Positions 12,168-24,975 of a stretch of 64,000 bases of DNA are shown here, piece by piece; positions within the stretch are counted from its first letter, which is position 1, and the number at the start of each line of letters is the position of its first letter. A model generated the notes under the pieces. That model did no database searches. It saw only the letters and a list, made by a program, of their open reading frames with translations, and had not been told where the DNA came from. The stretch comes from Atkinsonella hypoxylon (Eukaryota > Ascomycota > Sordariomycetes > Hypocreales > Clavicipitaceae), in contig JFHB01000167.1 of the NCBI GenBank assembly GCA_000729835.1, forward strand, positions 1 to 64,000, written 5' to 3'. The position numbers and the translations under genes were made by a program.

Positions 12168-14302
12168 ATAATATTCTTATTTACACTAAAGGTTCTAGGA
12201 AAAACTATATATATAAGGTATAGAGAATTCTAGAAAAGTTGCAGTTAATAGAGCTATACTTAGATCTTAAGAAATACTACTTTACTATAACTAAAGTTAA
12301 ATACCTTAGCTTTATAGTTATAGTAAAAAGAGAGATATACTTAAATCTAAAGAAAATTGCAGCTATTTAGAAGTAGTAAGCTTCTACTAGATTATAAAGG
12401 GTATAAAGCTTCCTTAGATTTATAAACTTCTACTATAACTTTATATTAAATTTCTTAAATATTATAGAGCCTCTAGTTAGCTTAATAAAGAAAGGAGTTC
12501 TATTTTAGTAAATAAAGAAATATAAGAGGTTATTTATAAGGCTTAAGAAAGCTTTTACCTTATACTTAGTCTTAGCCTAGTAGAACCTTAAGAAGAATAT
12601 AGTAGTAAAGGCTAATTGCTTAGAAAAGGCCCTTAGTAGCTATTTATCCTAATATAATAAAGCTAGCGTACTGCAGCCTATAGTACACTATTTAGCTAAG
12701 TTATCTCTAGCTTAATATAACTATACTATTTACAATAAGAAGCTCTTAGCAATAATATTTTACCTTAAAGCCTAAGCAGTAGAGTTATAGAGAGTAGTAT
12801 ACCCCTTTATAATCCTTATAGACTATAAGAATCTAGAATACTTTATATCTTTATAAAAGATCTTTAAGCGTTAAGCTAAGTAGGTAGAGCTTCTCTCCTT
12901 CTTTAACTACTACCTATAATACTACCTAGAGCTATAGGTAGAGTAACTAAATATATTATTACAATAAGAGTAGAATTAAGATAGAGTAATACTATAGATA
13001 GGCTAGGTCCTTTAGCCTCTCTCTATTAGCTGCCTTAGCGCTCTCTATAGAGATAAAGAGAAGAAAGAGGTTATAAAGAATATTAAAGTAGAAACAGCTA
13101 GTAAAGTAACGCTAAGAAGTTAATTAGCTGTAGCTTTATAGATACTAGCTAAAATAATACTGTTTTTAAATAAACACTTATAGAGCCTATAGAACTAAAG
13201 AGTGTAAAAAGACCTAGTATACCTAATAAGGTTAAATATAGTTTAGAAGAGAGAGAGAAGGTTCTTATTAAAGGTAAAGATATAAGAATAGATTATAGAC
13301 TATACCCTTAATATATAAAGGGCGCTAGTTTACTAAAGCTACCTCTAAGTTCTTAAGTATAAGCTATTAACTACTATATTAATATATAGAATATATAAGT
13401 TACTAATATTAAGCTACCTAGAATAAAATACTACATTTTAAGTATTAATATATAACTATTACTAAGATAGGCTGTTCTAAGATATAGCTTAATACATTTA
13501 AAACTACTACTATTATAGCAGCTAAAAGAGTAAGAGGTTATAGTAAGGCCTCTTACAACCTATTCTAGCGCTAAATAGGTATTAGTTATAGATCTCTATA
13601 GATTTTATAATAAATTTACTAGCGCTAAACTAAGCTATACTCTCTTACTTAATAGTTATTACTAATTAACTTTTAAAGTATATATAGTTAAAGGTAATAA
13701 CCTCTATAAAGGTAGAGAAATATACCTAGTAGTTTAAGTATTATTAGTAGTAGTTTTATAGGTTCTTAAAATAAATTATCTTTAACTATAGTTTAAATTA
13801 GTTAAGCACCTTTTAGACTACTCTTTATTGCCTTATTAGAATTAAATAATTACTATCTATATTCTATTACCTATAAATAAACAGTAGAATAGAGAGAGTT
13901 AATTAAGAAGTATAAGTAATTCTATAGGTTATAGTTACCTTTTTGCAGTTTAACTAGCCTAAATATCTCTCTATATATTAGCTAGCTATTAACAATAGGA
14001 ATTCCTTAGTAACTAGTATAAGTTTAAACTAAGCAATATATAGGTATAATATAGACTTTATCTAAAAGCTTATAGATAAAGAGAAGTTCTAAGTTTTATA
14101 AAAGAGGTAGGCTTTAGTGTTCCTTAAATAGCTATAAAAAGGTATAAATATTGCTTAAACTATAATTAACTTTACTTAATAGAGGCAGTAAAAGTAGTTA
14201 AATAGAAGCTATAAGCTAATAGAATAGTATAAAGTAGAGAACTTAGTTTAGCTAACGCTCTATTATATTAAAACTAACTACTTAAGTTAAAAGCTTAATT
14301 AG
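12168..14302 (+). pseudogene. pol of gypsy D: RT thumb, RNase H, integrase
   Basis: Reverse transcriptase from just after the catalytic aspartates, followed by RNase H (about 12,590-12,960) and integrase (about 13,200-14,300). The integrase zinc finger could not be read clearly; the last catalytic segment (IERVN, from the family pattern QTDGQTERVN) lies near 13,890. Stops are RIP-type and at least one change of frame is needed between RNase H and integrase, so small indels or my misreading are possible. The continuation, including the chromodomain, is at 41,239. Confidence 0.75.
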
Positions 14303-14307
14303 GTTAT
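14303..14307. repeat. TSD of gypsy C, left copy (GTTAT)
   Basis: GTTAT immediately precedes the TGTTACGGG start of the C 5' LTR. The same five bases follow the C 3' LTR at 41,234-41,238. Confidence 0.9.
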
Positions 14308-14550
14308 TGTTACGGGATAATCCTACAGACCTGCAGGTCACTAGTGCACGTGACCGCAATTATGTATAAGTAGTCAGAAGCAACACTTAGGTAGTTAGAT
14401 TGAACAATTAACAATTATTCACTAGAACACTATTTCTAGATGCTCCTTATAGAAGCTCTTATAACTCCTCTTACGATTTATTGTATAACCTATTAAATCT
14501 AATAACCTATTGTTACTTCTAACAAACCTACATTAGATTCTACTGTAATA
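14308..14550 (+). repeat. 5' LTR of gypsy C
   Basis: 243 bp. The outer end is well preserved, including the 12 bp palindrome GACCTGCAGGTC near 14,329. The inner end reads TCTACTGTAATA where the undamaged form is CCCACCGTAACA. Confidence 0.93.
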
Positions 14551-15011
14551 AGTAGTAGCAATTACTTCTAATTGTTGCTAACTCTCCTTAAGCTTAAAAA
14601 GCTAAAATTATAATGTTTAAAATAGAGTAACTTTAGAAGAAGCTTAGTAGAAGGAATTATATTCCTTTTACTAATAGAGAACTTAAAACTATACACTAAT
14701 TCTATAAATTTTACTGCTAAAATCTAGATTTCTAGATTTAAAAAAGGGATTTTATGCCTTAAGAGAAAAGAAGCCTACTACTTTATCTTGCTTACTATAA
14801 ATTCATTAATAAACAGCTTAAATTGCATAACTAACTTAAGCTAGTAGAACTACCTTCTTATTAGAATACTATTAATACTTCTACAGTACAGTAGGTATAA
14901 AGGTAGGTTAATAGAATTATTAATAAGGCTAAATCTATTAAACTCTTTATAGATTTACTAATAGTAATGCTAGAAGGAAAAGCTAAGGCTAGATTATCTA
15001 GATCTAATAGC

Positions 15012-15016
15012 TTAGG
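15012..15016. repeat. TSD of gypsy B, left copy (TTAGG)
   Basis: TTAGG precedes the B LTR and is repeated at 24,971-24,975. With one copy removed, the C gag frame continues in phase (SLGDTIYKA). Confidence 0.93.
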
Positions 15017-15259
15017 TGTTACGGTGGGTTCCGACGTGGGTTTGTCGGAAGTGACGATGGGTTGTTAGATTCAACAGGTTATGCAATAAATCGTAAGAGG
15101 AGTTGTAAGAGCTTCTGTAAGGAGCATCTAGTAATAGTGTTCTAGTAAATAATAGTTAATTGTTCAATCTAACTACCTAAGTGTTGCTTCTAACTACTTA
15201 TATATAATTGCAGTTACATGCACTAGTGACCTATAGGTCTATATAATTATTCTGTAATA
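15017..15259 (-). repeat. 3' LTR of gypsy B
   Basis: 243 bp. The outer end (left on the plus strand) is almost undamaged (TGTTACGGTGGG) and the inner end is altered (CTGTAATA for CCGTAACA). Confidence 0.93.
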
Positions 15260-15838
15260 AGTGCTACCTCTATAAAAAAGATTGGCTGTTCTAGCCGTTC
15301 TAAAATTATTTGTTAGTTATTAGAAGGCGTATTAGATTAAACTAAATAACTTATTAATCTAGCTGTTATAAAAGGCGCAGAAAGGTAGTTATTGTATTAT
15401 TGCGCAAGCATATATTGTTGTTGTTGTTGTAGTGCAATATATAGCGTAGGTTGCTATATTTATGCATTTTTCCTTGTGCACTTACAATGCCTAAATTACA
15501 CTTATAATCTAGTAACTATTAAATCTATATATTAAATTAATAGATTTCCTTAAACCTAATAGAGCGTTAAAGCTTGTTCTATAACCTATATATAAGTGAA
15601 GTTGCGCAAAATTATCCTAGACAATATTAAATCCTGTAAATTAATCTTATGTAATAAAGCTAATTTATTAAATCTATATAGTATATTCCTTGTGCAAGCT
15701 TATTCTACGTAGTGTTAAAAGCATTAAAAATTAATCTATATTAAAGTAAATTTTCTGTTAGATCTCTTTAGTGCATTTCTCTGTGTATATACAGCCTATT
15801 CTAATCTCTAGGCATTAGTAATAGCAGTAAATTGTTAG
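15260..15838 (-). other. 3' untranslated part of gypsy B
   Basis: The stretch between the third ORF and the 3' LTR. It holds a short GTT/TTG run near 15,416-15,430 (TTGTTGTTGTTGTTG) and no open frame. Copies A and C carry the same stretch. Confidence 0.5.
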
Positions 15839-17386
15839 TTAGTTATAGTAAGCTGTTAATTCTCTCTAGAAAGTAAAGCTAGAGGATGTTCCTAGCAGCT
15901 TTAGGGAGAGTTTTACCTAAGAGGCACTAGTCTTACGCTTAGTAGGCGTTTCTACTAGTTTATCTGCAGCTAGCCTCTTAGTTAGCGTTTTTACCTTAGT
16001 TAGCGTTAGCTTTACTGTAAGAGGTATCTTTTATAGAATTAATAGAGAGAAACGCGTTAAAGATAGATTAATTAGCATAAACTAAGCATTTCTTCTACAT
16101 TAAATAGTGCTAAATCTATTACTAAAGAGGCTTTATATAGCAATAGGCTAGTTAGTTAAGCGTTCTAAGAAGTCTGTATAAATGTAGTTAATTTTGTGTT
16201 ATAAGCGTCTGTTTTCTGCCTACAGTATGTTAATATTGCTAGCAACCTTTAGTAAGGTTTTATTTTTATTAATAATATTATTAACACCTTTATTAAATTA
16301 ACTTATACTATTTAGTTAGTTATATATACTGTAGATAGTAGTCTATAATTCGTTAAACTACTTATTAAATAGACCTCCTTTAGCCTCTATTTTAACCTAG
16401 TTAATCTTTTTATTTAACTTATTAATTTTAGTAATATAGAGGTTAAGTTGCTTCTATATAGCATTACTACCTATAGAAGTGTTCTTAAGGTAGGCTTTAA
16501 TTATTTCCTTAGCGTTAAATTTATACTTTTCCTAAAGAAGACTATTACACTAAGTTTAGAACTATACCTTAGCTAATAGAATAAAGAGTAAGTCTATATA
16601 GCTAATGCTAGCTAAAGCACCTACAATAGTGCTATTAATCCCGCTAAATTTATTAAAGAAGTAGATAGTAAGTAATACTGCCTATAACAGTAAACTAGTA
16701 AATAAATCTATAGTAATAGTTTCCTTACCTCTTTTTACTATATTGCTACTATAGTATATAGTAGCTACTGCTTTTGCCTATATCTTGCCTCTTCTAGCTA
16801 CTTTAGCGTTACCTATAGATACCTTAGCATCCTTACCTTTATATTACTAGTTTTAGCGCTTTACTTTATAGTTATTATAAATTCTAAAGATATATATTAC
16901 TATATTCTACTAGAGTAAGTAATATATATTATCTTTAGAGACCTTAATGCTAGTTTTATTTATTATACTGCCTTTAAGGGCAAATTTATAGGTATAAGTG
17001 TAGATAGTATTTTCTATATTCTATACCTTTTCTTTAGCTCTATTAGTGTAGCAATACTAACTATAGTCTTTTATAATAAGCTCTATATTAGTAATATTAA
17101 CGTTATCTTTAATTTCTATAGAAATAGTGCTAGGGATAAACTTATTAACTTTTAGGGTGCTCTTAGCACTTCTAGGCCTACTAAAAGTACTATATAAGCA
17201 GTAGAAATTAAGCAATATAAAATAAGTTTTAATATTATTTAGCTTTATAGCTACTGTATTACCTTTATAGTTATATTTCTACTCCTTAAACTTAAAACCT
17301 TTACTTTTAGCGTTAAAACTATTATTATAATTAATATATATATTAGAAGTAATATATTCTTCTTTAGGTTTAAATAGTAGTAGTAT
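15839..17386 (-). pseudogene. Third ORF of the A/B/C gypsy family (copy B)
   Basis: 1,548 nt, 516 codons including the stop, uninterrupted by other elements. The start codon is ATA here (ATG in A and C), as expected from RIP of TpG. In-frame TAG/TAA occur throughout. It lies between the end of pol and the 3' LTR, where envelope-like or accessory genes sit in some Ty3/gypsy elements. The family is unknown to me. The equal length of the three copies implies that the frame was under selection before RIP. Confidence 0.65.
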
Positions 17387-17944
17387 TATAGCTTAAGTGT
17401 AGTTACTATTATTATTCCCTTCTTAGAATAGGCTATTTAGGTTTACTAGAATTAATAATTCTAAACTACTAAAAAAAAAGAATAATAGTAGTAGATTTTC
17501 TATAAAGGGAACAAAAGGGGCTAGAAGTAGCTCTATAGAGGCTAGTTAGTTCTATAGGCTATAGGAATTTACTCTATAGGTAGTCTATTGCCTTTAGTGT
17601 AGTATTTTAGTGTTTAACTATTAGAAGTAGCTAAATAATAGCCTAAGGGGATAAAAAGAGCAGTAGCTATAATAGTATTAATAAATTTATAAAGACTTTA
17701 TAATATATAAAAGTATAAAAAAAAGGTTATATAGTAGAAAGCGTAAAAATTTATAAAAGTAAAGGTAAATTTATAGAAAAAGTAGTTTAAAACAATAGTA
17801 TATAGATTTATAGGTGTTTTCTTCTTAACCTTCTATAATTCTATAATATAGGTTAATTTTAATAGTTTTAATAATAATAAATAAGGAAATAAAGAAAGAG
17901 ATACTAAGAGATTTAAATAATCTATTATATAATAAAGGAAATTA

Positions 17945-20900
17945 AGACTTATAAAGAAAAGAGTTAGTAGTAGGCTTCTGCTAGCTAATTTAGGGTTTTT
18001 TAGTAAGCTATATTACTCTTCTAATAACACTAATACTCTTCTTCTTAATTTATAGAGTGCTTCTATAGATATTTATTTATAATTTTAGAAGCGTTAACTT
18101 TAAGCTTATCTTTAGAAATTTATTAGTTGTCTTTAGTAAAGAACTCTTTCTATTATATAAGGAATTCTAAATGTAGCTTACTTAACCTACTGTAGAAACA
18201 TTAGATTTAATAGGTGTAAATTTACTTAATTTCCTAATAGTTCTCTATACTAAACCCTTCTATTGTAATTAGCAGTAGTAGTTACTCTTTCTAGTTAAAA
18301 GGGTCTTTACTTTATCTTAGCTTCTAAAGGTAAGCTACTAATACTACTAGGTATATATATAAATTTAGTAGGAAATCTAGGTAAAACAATAATAGGCTTA
18401 CTTTTATAAGAACCTTATATAGCTTTACTTATTAAGGAGACTATTTCTTTTTTAGCTTTTCTAGAAGTATATATTCTTAGTGTAATTATAGGTAGACTAT
18501 ATTCTCTACTTTAATGTTAATAGGCTTATACTAGGCGTTATATTTAATCTTACTTAAGGCATTTACTATACTAATAGCTGTTTCTACCTCTTACTAGTAT
18601 AGCTTCTAAAGTATAGCTATATTGCTTATATCTATTCTATTGCTAAGAACGTTATCTAATTAGATTAAATTAATAATAGTAGCTAGTTAGAAACTATATA
18701 TAAGTTTATTAAAGGAAATCCCTATACTAGCTGCTACTACGTTATTAAGTTAGTGCTATAGTGCTAAAAGTATTGCAGTCTATAGTATATCTAGATTTAT
18801 AACTATATAGTATTAAACAGCAATAATAACTATTTAATTCTTCTGTTTAGCTGTTCTATCTATCTATAGGTAGTAAGCTGTAGCTATAAGCAATTTACTT
18901 CTAATTTAAATAAATATACTTCTCTAAACGTTAGAAATAAACTTTAGATTTTAGTTACTTATAATCTACTTAGGAAGGCTTTAGTCTAATAAATACAGTA
19001 TCTATAAGAGTAGTTCTACCTAAATTTCTACTGTATATATTGTATACTTAAGTATAAGGATTGTTTACTTACTAAATAGGTAATTTACTAAATATAGTAA
19101 GTTATAGAAGCTATATCTATCTTTTTACTATAGGGTGTTTATTAAGCTAACTTTAGGTATATTAGTAATAAAATTAAGCAAAATTATATAGAAGGGAGTT
19201 AGAACTAACTCTAATAACCTTAATTTCTTTAGTAGCTTACTGCAGTTAATTACATTTTCTTTATAGGTATAGCAATAAGTAATATAGGCTTAAATCTACT
19301 TATATATCTACAAAAAGTAAACTGCCTATAATTCTACTGCTATTCTATAGGCACTAAAATAGTTCTAATTGTTATAAACTATTTTAAGGATAGATTCTAC
19401 AACCTTTATAGGGATATACAGTTAAAATAGGCCTTTTCTATTATAATAGTATAAAAGTCTATTGTCTTATAGGGTCTATTTATACAGCAAAATCCTTAGT
19501 CTTTATTATTAATTTTGCTAATTCTGCTTTTTGCAAAAGTCCTTAATACCTTCTATAATTCTACTAAGCTTTAGATTAAAACTATAGCCTTAAACAATTT
19601 CCTCTTTTAGACCTTTATCTAATACTGCTATAGTGCTATATTCTTTAGCGAAAAATGTACTTATATTAAGCTTATTAAATTTACTGTTATAAGCCTCCTT
19701 TTAGTATAAAACTATAACTAGTAACCTAAAGAGTATATTTAGCACTATATTTAGCACTTCTAGTATATAGAAAACTCTTAGGTTAAATTATAATAGATAA
19801 TTAGCTACTTTAGCTAATTTTAAGTTAGCTTTATCTAGATCTATTATAGTAAGTAAGGTGTATTTAATAATCCCTTTTACTAATAAGTAGTCTATAATAA
19901 TATTAATAGTATAGCAGTTAGATTAAACTATTTTCTATAGCTTTTAAACACTTTATATAATTATAGCTACCTCTACCTTAGTTAATCTATAGTGTTTCTT
20001 TAGGTTAAAAGTGTATCTTAAGAGAAAAAGAATTAGTTAAAGCTAATTATTTTTAATATCTTTACTAGGTATACTATAACTATTCTATTTACCTATAAGC
20101 TAAAAGATAAAGAGCCTAAATTCTTCCTTATAAGCGTTAACTTTAAAGAATAAATACTTACTAAAGTTATAGTGCTATAGAATAGTATTTTTATTAAGGT
20201 ATACCTTTACCTTTTAAAATACTTTCTTTTTCTTAGGTTTTAGTAAAAATATTGCTTTTTAGGCTTTTTTTTAGTGCATTAGTTTTAGTAAACTATTAGC
20301 TAAGCTTTTTTTATAAAGCTCTTATAGTAGAGTAGTCTTTTGTTTCTATAGTAAGTAAATTTATATATTAAACTATAAAATACTCTTTTATAAAAAGCTA
20401 GCTATATTAATAAAGGCCTTTAGATTTATAAGATCTACTAGAAACTTAAGTTTTTAAAAAGCTTTTAGCTTATTATTTATATTAGTAATTCTATTACTAT
20501 TAATAATAAAACCTAACAGCTAAATAGCTAAATAGCTTATAAATAACTTCTTTATAGCTATTATTAACTTATTTTTCTTTAGGATTAATAAGACTATATT
20601 AAGGTATATAAGGTAGTCCTTAGTAGAGTTAAAGAATATAATAATGTTATTAATATAGATTTATATAAAATATTAATACTTTTAAAATAATTAGTCTATA
20701 TACTATTAAGTAAAAGTTAGTGCATTCTTAAAGCCTATAAGCGCTATATTTAATGCTTTTAATCTCTATTTTAATATTACTACTATATAAAATTAGTGTT
20801 CTTATTTTACAGAAAGCTAGTAGAAAAACCCTAATATATTAAAGAGTAAAAATATCTTCTTACTATATATATTTACTATAATATCTAATTAATCTAGTAA

Positions 20901-23900
20901 AGAGTATATATTTAGTATTACTATACTATTAAGTAGCCTTATATTAACTATAACTTATTCTTTTCTTTCTATTAAGGTTTTAATCTACACTATAAAGGCT
21001 AAGTAGGCTATAGCTGCTAAGTTGTTTAAATATAATATCTTTTTACTTAAATATAGCTTATTATAAACCTTATCTAGTTTAGCTTTATCTTTAGCTTCTA
21101 GTAAGTAGATTTAAATAGGTTTTAGCTGCTTCTACTATCTATTTACTAAATTTACTCTTATATACTAGTCTTTAAGTATAGAAATAATACCTCTATTACA
21201 ATAAATATTATATTTATCTATTAAGTTAATAAGCTTAATTGTAATGTTTAGGTTTAAGTTTTCTACCTTAACCTTATATTTATTGTAAATATATAGTACA
21301 TCCTTAAGATAAAAGATTCTATATATAGAGATACTATTATTAACTTTCTTAAGGTTAAATCTACTACTATTACCTTTTTTCTATAACTTATAATCTTCTA
21401 TAAGCAATAGACTATTATTAGGTGTAATATCCTTAGAAAAATATATATATAAATTAAATAGGTTTACAATTATATAGTTAGCCTTAAGCTCTTTATTATA
21501 CTAAAGATAAGCAACCTTTTAATTTTTTTAGATTATAATAAATTTATCTAAATAGTTATAGGTTACTATTTATTCCTAGTTAGTTGTACTAAGCAATATA
21601 TCTAGAATAAGGTTAGATTTTAAGTATATATAGTAGGCAGTAGCCTTTTTATTAGCTAATACCTCCTTCTATTTAACTAGAATATACTTCTACAATTTTA
21701 GCGGAATTATTATAGCTTATACTGCTGTTATATTTTAATGTAAAATCTTTAAAATTAGCTAGAAGATACCTATTTCTATAACTATATTATAAATAGACCT
21801 AATAGTAGCTCTAAAGCAGATAAAATCGATTTTAACACTATAATTATAGAGGAAGGTTAAACCTAAAAGAAGCTTTAGCTTTAAGTTACTTATTACATTA
21901 GCTGTAACTATAAAATAGCTAGTTATAGGTATGCTATATATAGATCTAGGGATATAGAAGTTAAATATAGCTGTTTTAGAGATATAGAAGGATAATTGCA
22001 CTCTAGTAACTAGTTTTAGCTCTATTTTTACCTATTTTATATTTTAACTAAACTAAGTTAACTATACTTTATTAATTAGCACTAAAGAGGTTCTAGTATT
22101 TAGGTAGATCTAATGTAATAGTCCTTTATTATAGAATTAAATAGGAATCTTTAGAAAGGAATTTAACTTTAAAATACTAGATTTAATAAGCTATAGCTTT
22201 ATAACTGCTTTAACTACTTACTTTATCTAGATTCCTTATAAATCCTTTTAGTTTACCTTTATTTAAACCTTTTTCTTTTACTTTTCTTTACTTTTAGCAA
22301 AATAGATTTTAATAAAGTTAGATTTTAAGCTAGTTAGTAGTTCCTTAGTATTAACTATTTCTTCTTCTTCTATTAGCTAGTATTTATAGCTTTTAAGGTA
22401 CTTTTTATAGTCTTTTTAGTTAGATTTATCTTTAAACGTTATTATATAGGTATATTCCTTATTATTCTATAGTAGGCTTTATTATTAAAAACGTTAAAGC
22501 TACTAAGGATACTACAGCTCTAGCTAATAATTCTAGCTAGCCCCTAAATCCTAGTTCTACTAAGGCTAAAGTTACTGCCCTTTTAGCAGCTAATTTCTTT
22601 AGTTTTATAGTAGGTATTAAGTATAATTATTCTAGTAATTTTTATAGAATAGAGGTTAGAACTAAAATTAACTATTACTTCTATTCTAGTTAGTTTAGTT
22701 ACTTTAAGCTACTTTATTGTTTTTAAAGTTCTTACTATTAGATTTACTTTAAGTGTAGTAAGTATTAGTACCTTTCTTATAGTCTTTTAACTTTTATTAT
22801 TTTTCTAGATCTTTAAGGTATTCTTATAGATCCTTAACCTTATTATCTACTATAGTAATATATATAGATCTTAGGTCTTTTGCTGTTAGAATTAAGTATA
22901 GCTATTGTAATTCTAGGTATAGCTTATAATAGAGTCTTAAAAGAAGCTAAAGATTAGTAGTTTTACTATTTATATAGATATATTAGAATACTCTAGAGAT
23001 AAATTCCCTAAATAATTTTTCTTTAATTATATTTTACTCTATAAACTTAGCTAAATCTAGCTATATTATTGTATTCTAGATCTATATACTAAATTCTTTA
23101 TAGATAGTAGTATAAATAGAGTTTAAACTGCTAAAAATAGCTATTTTTTTATAGTAATCTAGATGCTACTTATACTATATTAATGTATTCCCTTTAAAGA
23201 GAGTTTAAAGCTTAATATAAATAGCTTTCTAGGCATTAATTGCACTACAGCTATAGTAGTCTTTAATAGCTTAGATCTATAGCTCTATATTATAGAAAAT
23301 AGTATACTTTCCTTTATATAAAATTAGCTTATAGATATTCCTATTATTAAAGGGTTTAAAGTAACTAATATTAGTAATTTTCTATATAAAATCTATTTAT
23401 TCCTTAGGGGTTTAGAACTATATATTACTTTAGTTATTCTGTTTTTAATATAGATTTAGCCTTTTATCTACTAGATTTAGCTAAAGATTATTATTTCTAA
23501 TATAGTGTAGTGCTTATTAATTTATATACTAATATTTAAAGTTACTAAATACTTAATTTTAGTCTTTTTTAGTATTTTAGCTTTTCTTAGCTTTACTATT
23601 ATAGTATTACTTTAATAGATTCTTTAGAAATTATAGTAGCTTCTATTCTTTTAGAAAAGTACTAAAGTATTTAAGGTATCTCTATATTATATAGTTTCTT
23701 TTACCTAAAGGTTGCTTTTAACCTTACTTCTAGTTCTAGTTATCTTTTAGGGGTAAGTAAGAATTAAAAGCTCTTTACCTATAATTCTTAAGCTAAAAGC
23801 CTTATTAGGTATAGTATTATCTATTGTATTTATTTTAAGGCTTAAGTATAGTCTTTATCTTTTAAGCTAAGTATTATTACTCTACCTAAAGAGCAGCAAT

Positions 23901-24665
23901 TTTATTGTTTAATTCTCTCTATAATCTACTAATTTTATTAATTAATTCTCCCTTAATTCTACTAATTTACCTACTAATTTCTATAGAAAAACCTATAAAC
24001 TATTTTAGTAAGAGGTTCTCTTTTCTAAGTAGATTTACTACTTTCTCTACTTTATACCTTAGCCTAAAGGTATAAAACCTCTAGTAGGCTTATAAAAGCA
24101 GTAAGATTTTAGCTAGTTCTTTAATTAGTAAGTTCTTCTTAGTAGTTTAAGGTGTATTTAATAGATCTAGGTCCTTAGTAAGTAGTGTAAATCTAGATCT
24201 TTATACTTACTTTCCTTTAATATTCTAGGTAGAACTAGCACTAGCTTTATAGATAGTGTTTCTTAAGCTATTAGATCTAGATAATCTAGCCTTAGCTTTT
24301 TCTTCTAGTATTACTATTAGTAAATCTATAACAAGTTTAGTAGATTTAGCCTTATTAATAATTCTATTAACCTACCTCTACACCTACTATACTATAGAAG
24401 CGTTAATAGTATTCTAGTAAGAAGGTAGTTCTACTAGCTTAGGTTAGTTATATAATTTAAGCTGTTTATTAATAAATTTATAGTAAACAAAATAAAGTAG
24501 TAGGCTTCTTTTTTCCTAAGGTATAAGATCCCTTTTTTAAATCTAGAAATCTAGATTTTAGCAGTAAAATTTATAGAATTAGTATATAGTTTTAAGTTCT
24601 CTATTAGTAAAAGAAATATAATTCCTTCTATTAAGCTCCTTCTAAAGTTACTCTATCTTAAATAT
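17945..24665 (-). pseudogene. gag-pol of gypsy B
   Basis: Begins at ATA (24,665), matching the ATG at 14,613 in C, and ends near 17,945. The protease region around 21,760-22,000 still contains an 80-codon open piece. The RT box codes for YINN at 20,657-20,646 (from YIDD). RNase H lies around 20,300-19,700 and integrase around 19,550-18,300. It is colinear with C. The exact end of pol is uncertain because all stops are suspect. Confidence 0.78.
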
Positions 24666-24727
24666 TGCAATTTTAGCTTTTTAAGCTTAAGGAGAGTTAG
24701 CAACAATTAGAAGCAATTACTACTACT

Positions 24728-24970
24728 TATTACAGTAGGTTCTAACGTAGGTTTATTAGAAGTAACAATAGGTTGTTAGATTTAATAGGTTATACAATAA
24801 ATCGTAAGAGAAGTCGTAAGAGCTTCTGTAAGGAGCATCTAGTAATAGTGTTCTAGTAAATAATAGTTGATTGTTTAATCTAACTACCTAAGTGTTGCTT
24901 CTGACTACTTATACATAATTGCGGTTACGTGCACTAGTGACCTGCGGGTCTATATGATTATCCCGTAACA
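24728..24970 (-). repeat. 5' LTR of gypsy B
   Basis: 243 bp. The outer end (right) keeps ATTATCCCGTAACA; the inner end is RIP-altered (TATTACAGTAGG). Confidence 0.93.
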
Positions 24971-24975
24971 TTAGG
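24971..24975. repeat. TSD of gypsy B, right copy (TTAGG)
   Basis: Direct repeat of 15,012-15,016; from here gypsy C resumes on the plus strand. Confidence 0.93.

Larger units (their letters stand above)
12168..14307 (+). mobile_element. Gypsy element D (chromovirus), left part in window
   Basis: Pol sequence of a second gypsy family, starting in RT where A inserted and ending where C inserted. Readable pieces: NNILIYTKGS at 12,170 (from DDILIYTKGS after the YID), LYLDLKKYYF and VKYLSFIV typical of the RT thumb, then RNase H with NYTIYNKKLLAI (from HDKELLAI) and ILIDYKNLEYF (from ILTDHKNLEYF). Beyond 13,800 the integrase motif for ERVNQEV and AINNRNS is visible. The TSD of C is GTTAT, 14,303-14,307 and 41,234-41,238. 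Joining across C restores an open frame. Confidence 0.85.
15017..24970 (-). mobile_element. Gypsy element B, complete, inserted in C in opposite orientation
   Basis: 9,954 bp from LTR to LTR with TSD TTAGG. Its 5' LTR is at 24,728-24,970 and its 3' LTR at 15,017-15,259, so it reads on the minus strand. It is the only uninterrupted copy of its family here and serves as the reference map: gag from 24,665, RT box near 20,646, integrase to about 18,000, third ORF 17,386-15,839. It keeps the empty site (ACTAT, 18,802-18,806) for the solo LTR found in C, and empty sites for F and for the MITE. All frames are broken by RIP stops. Confidence 0.94.
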
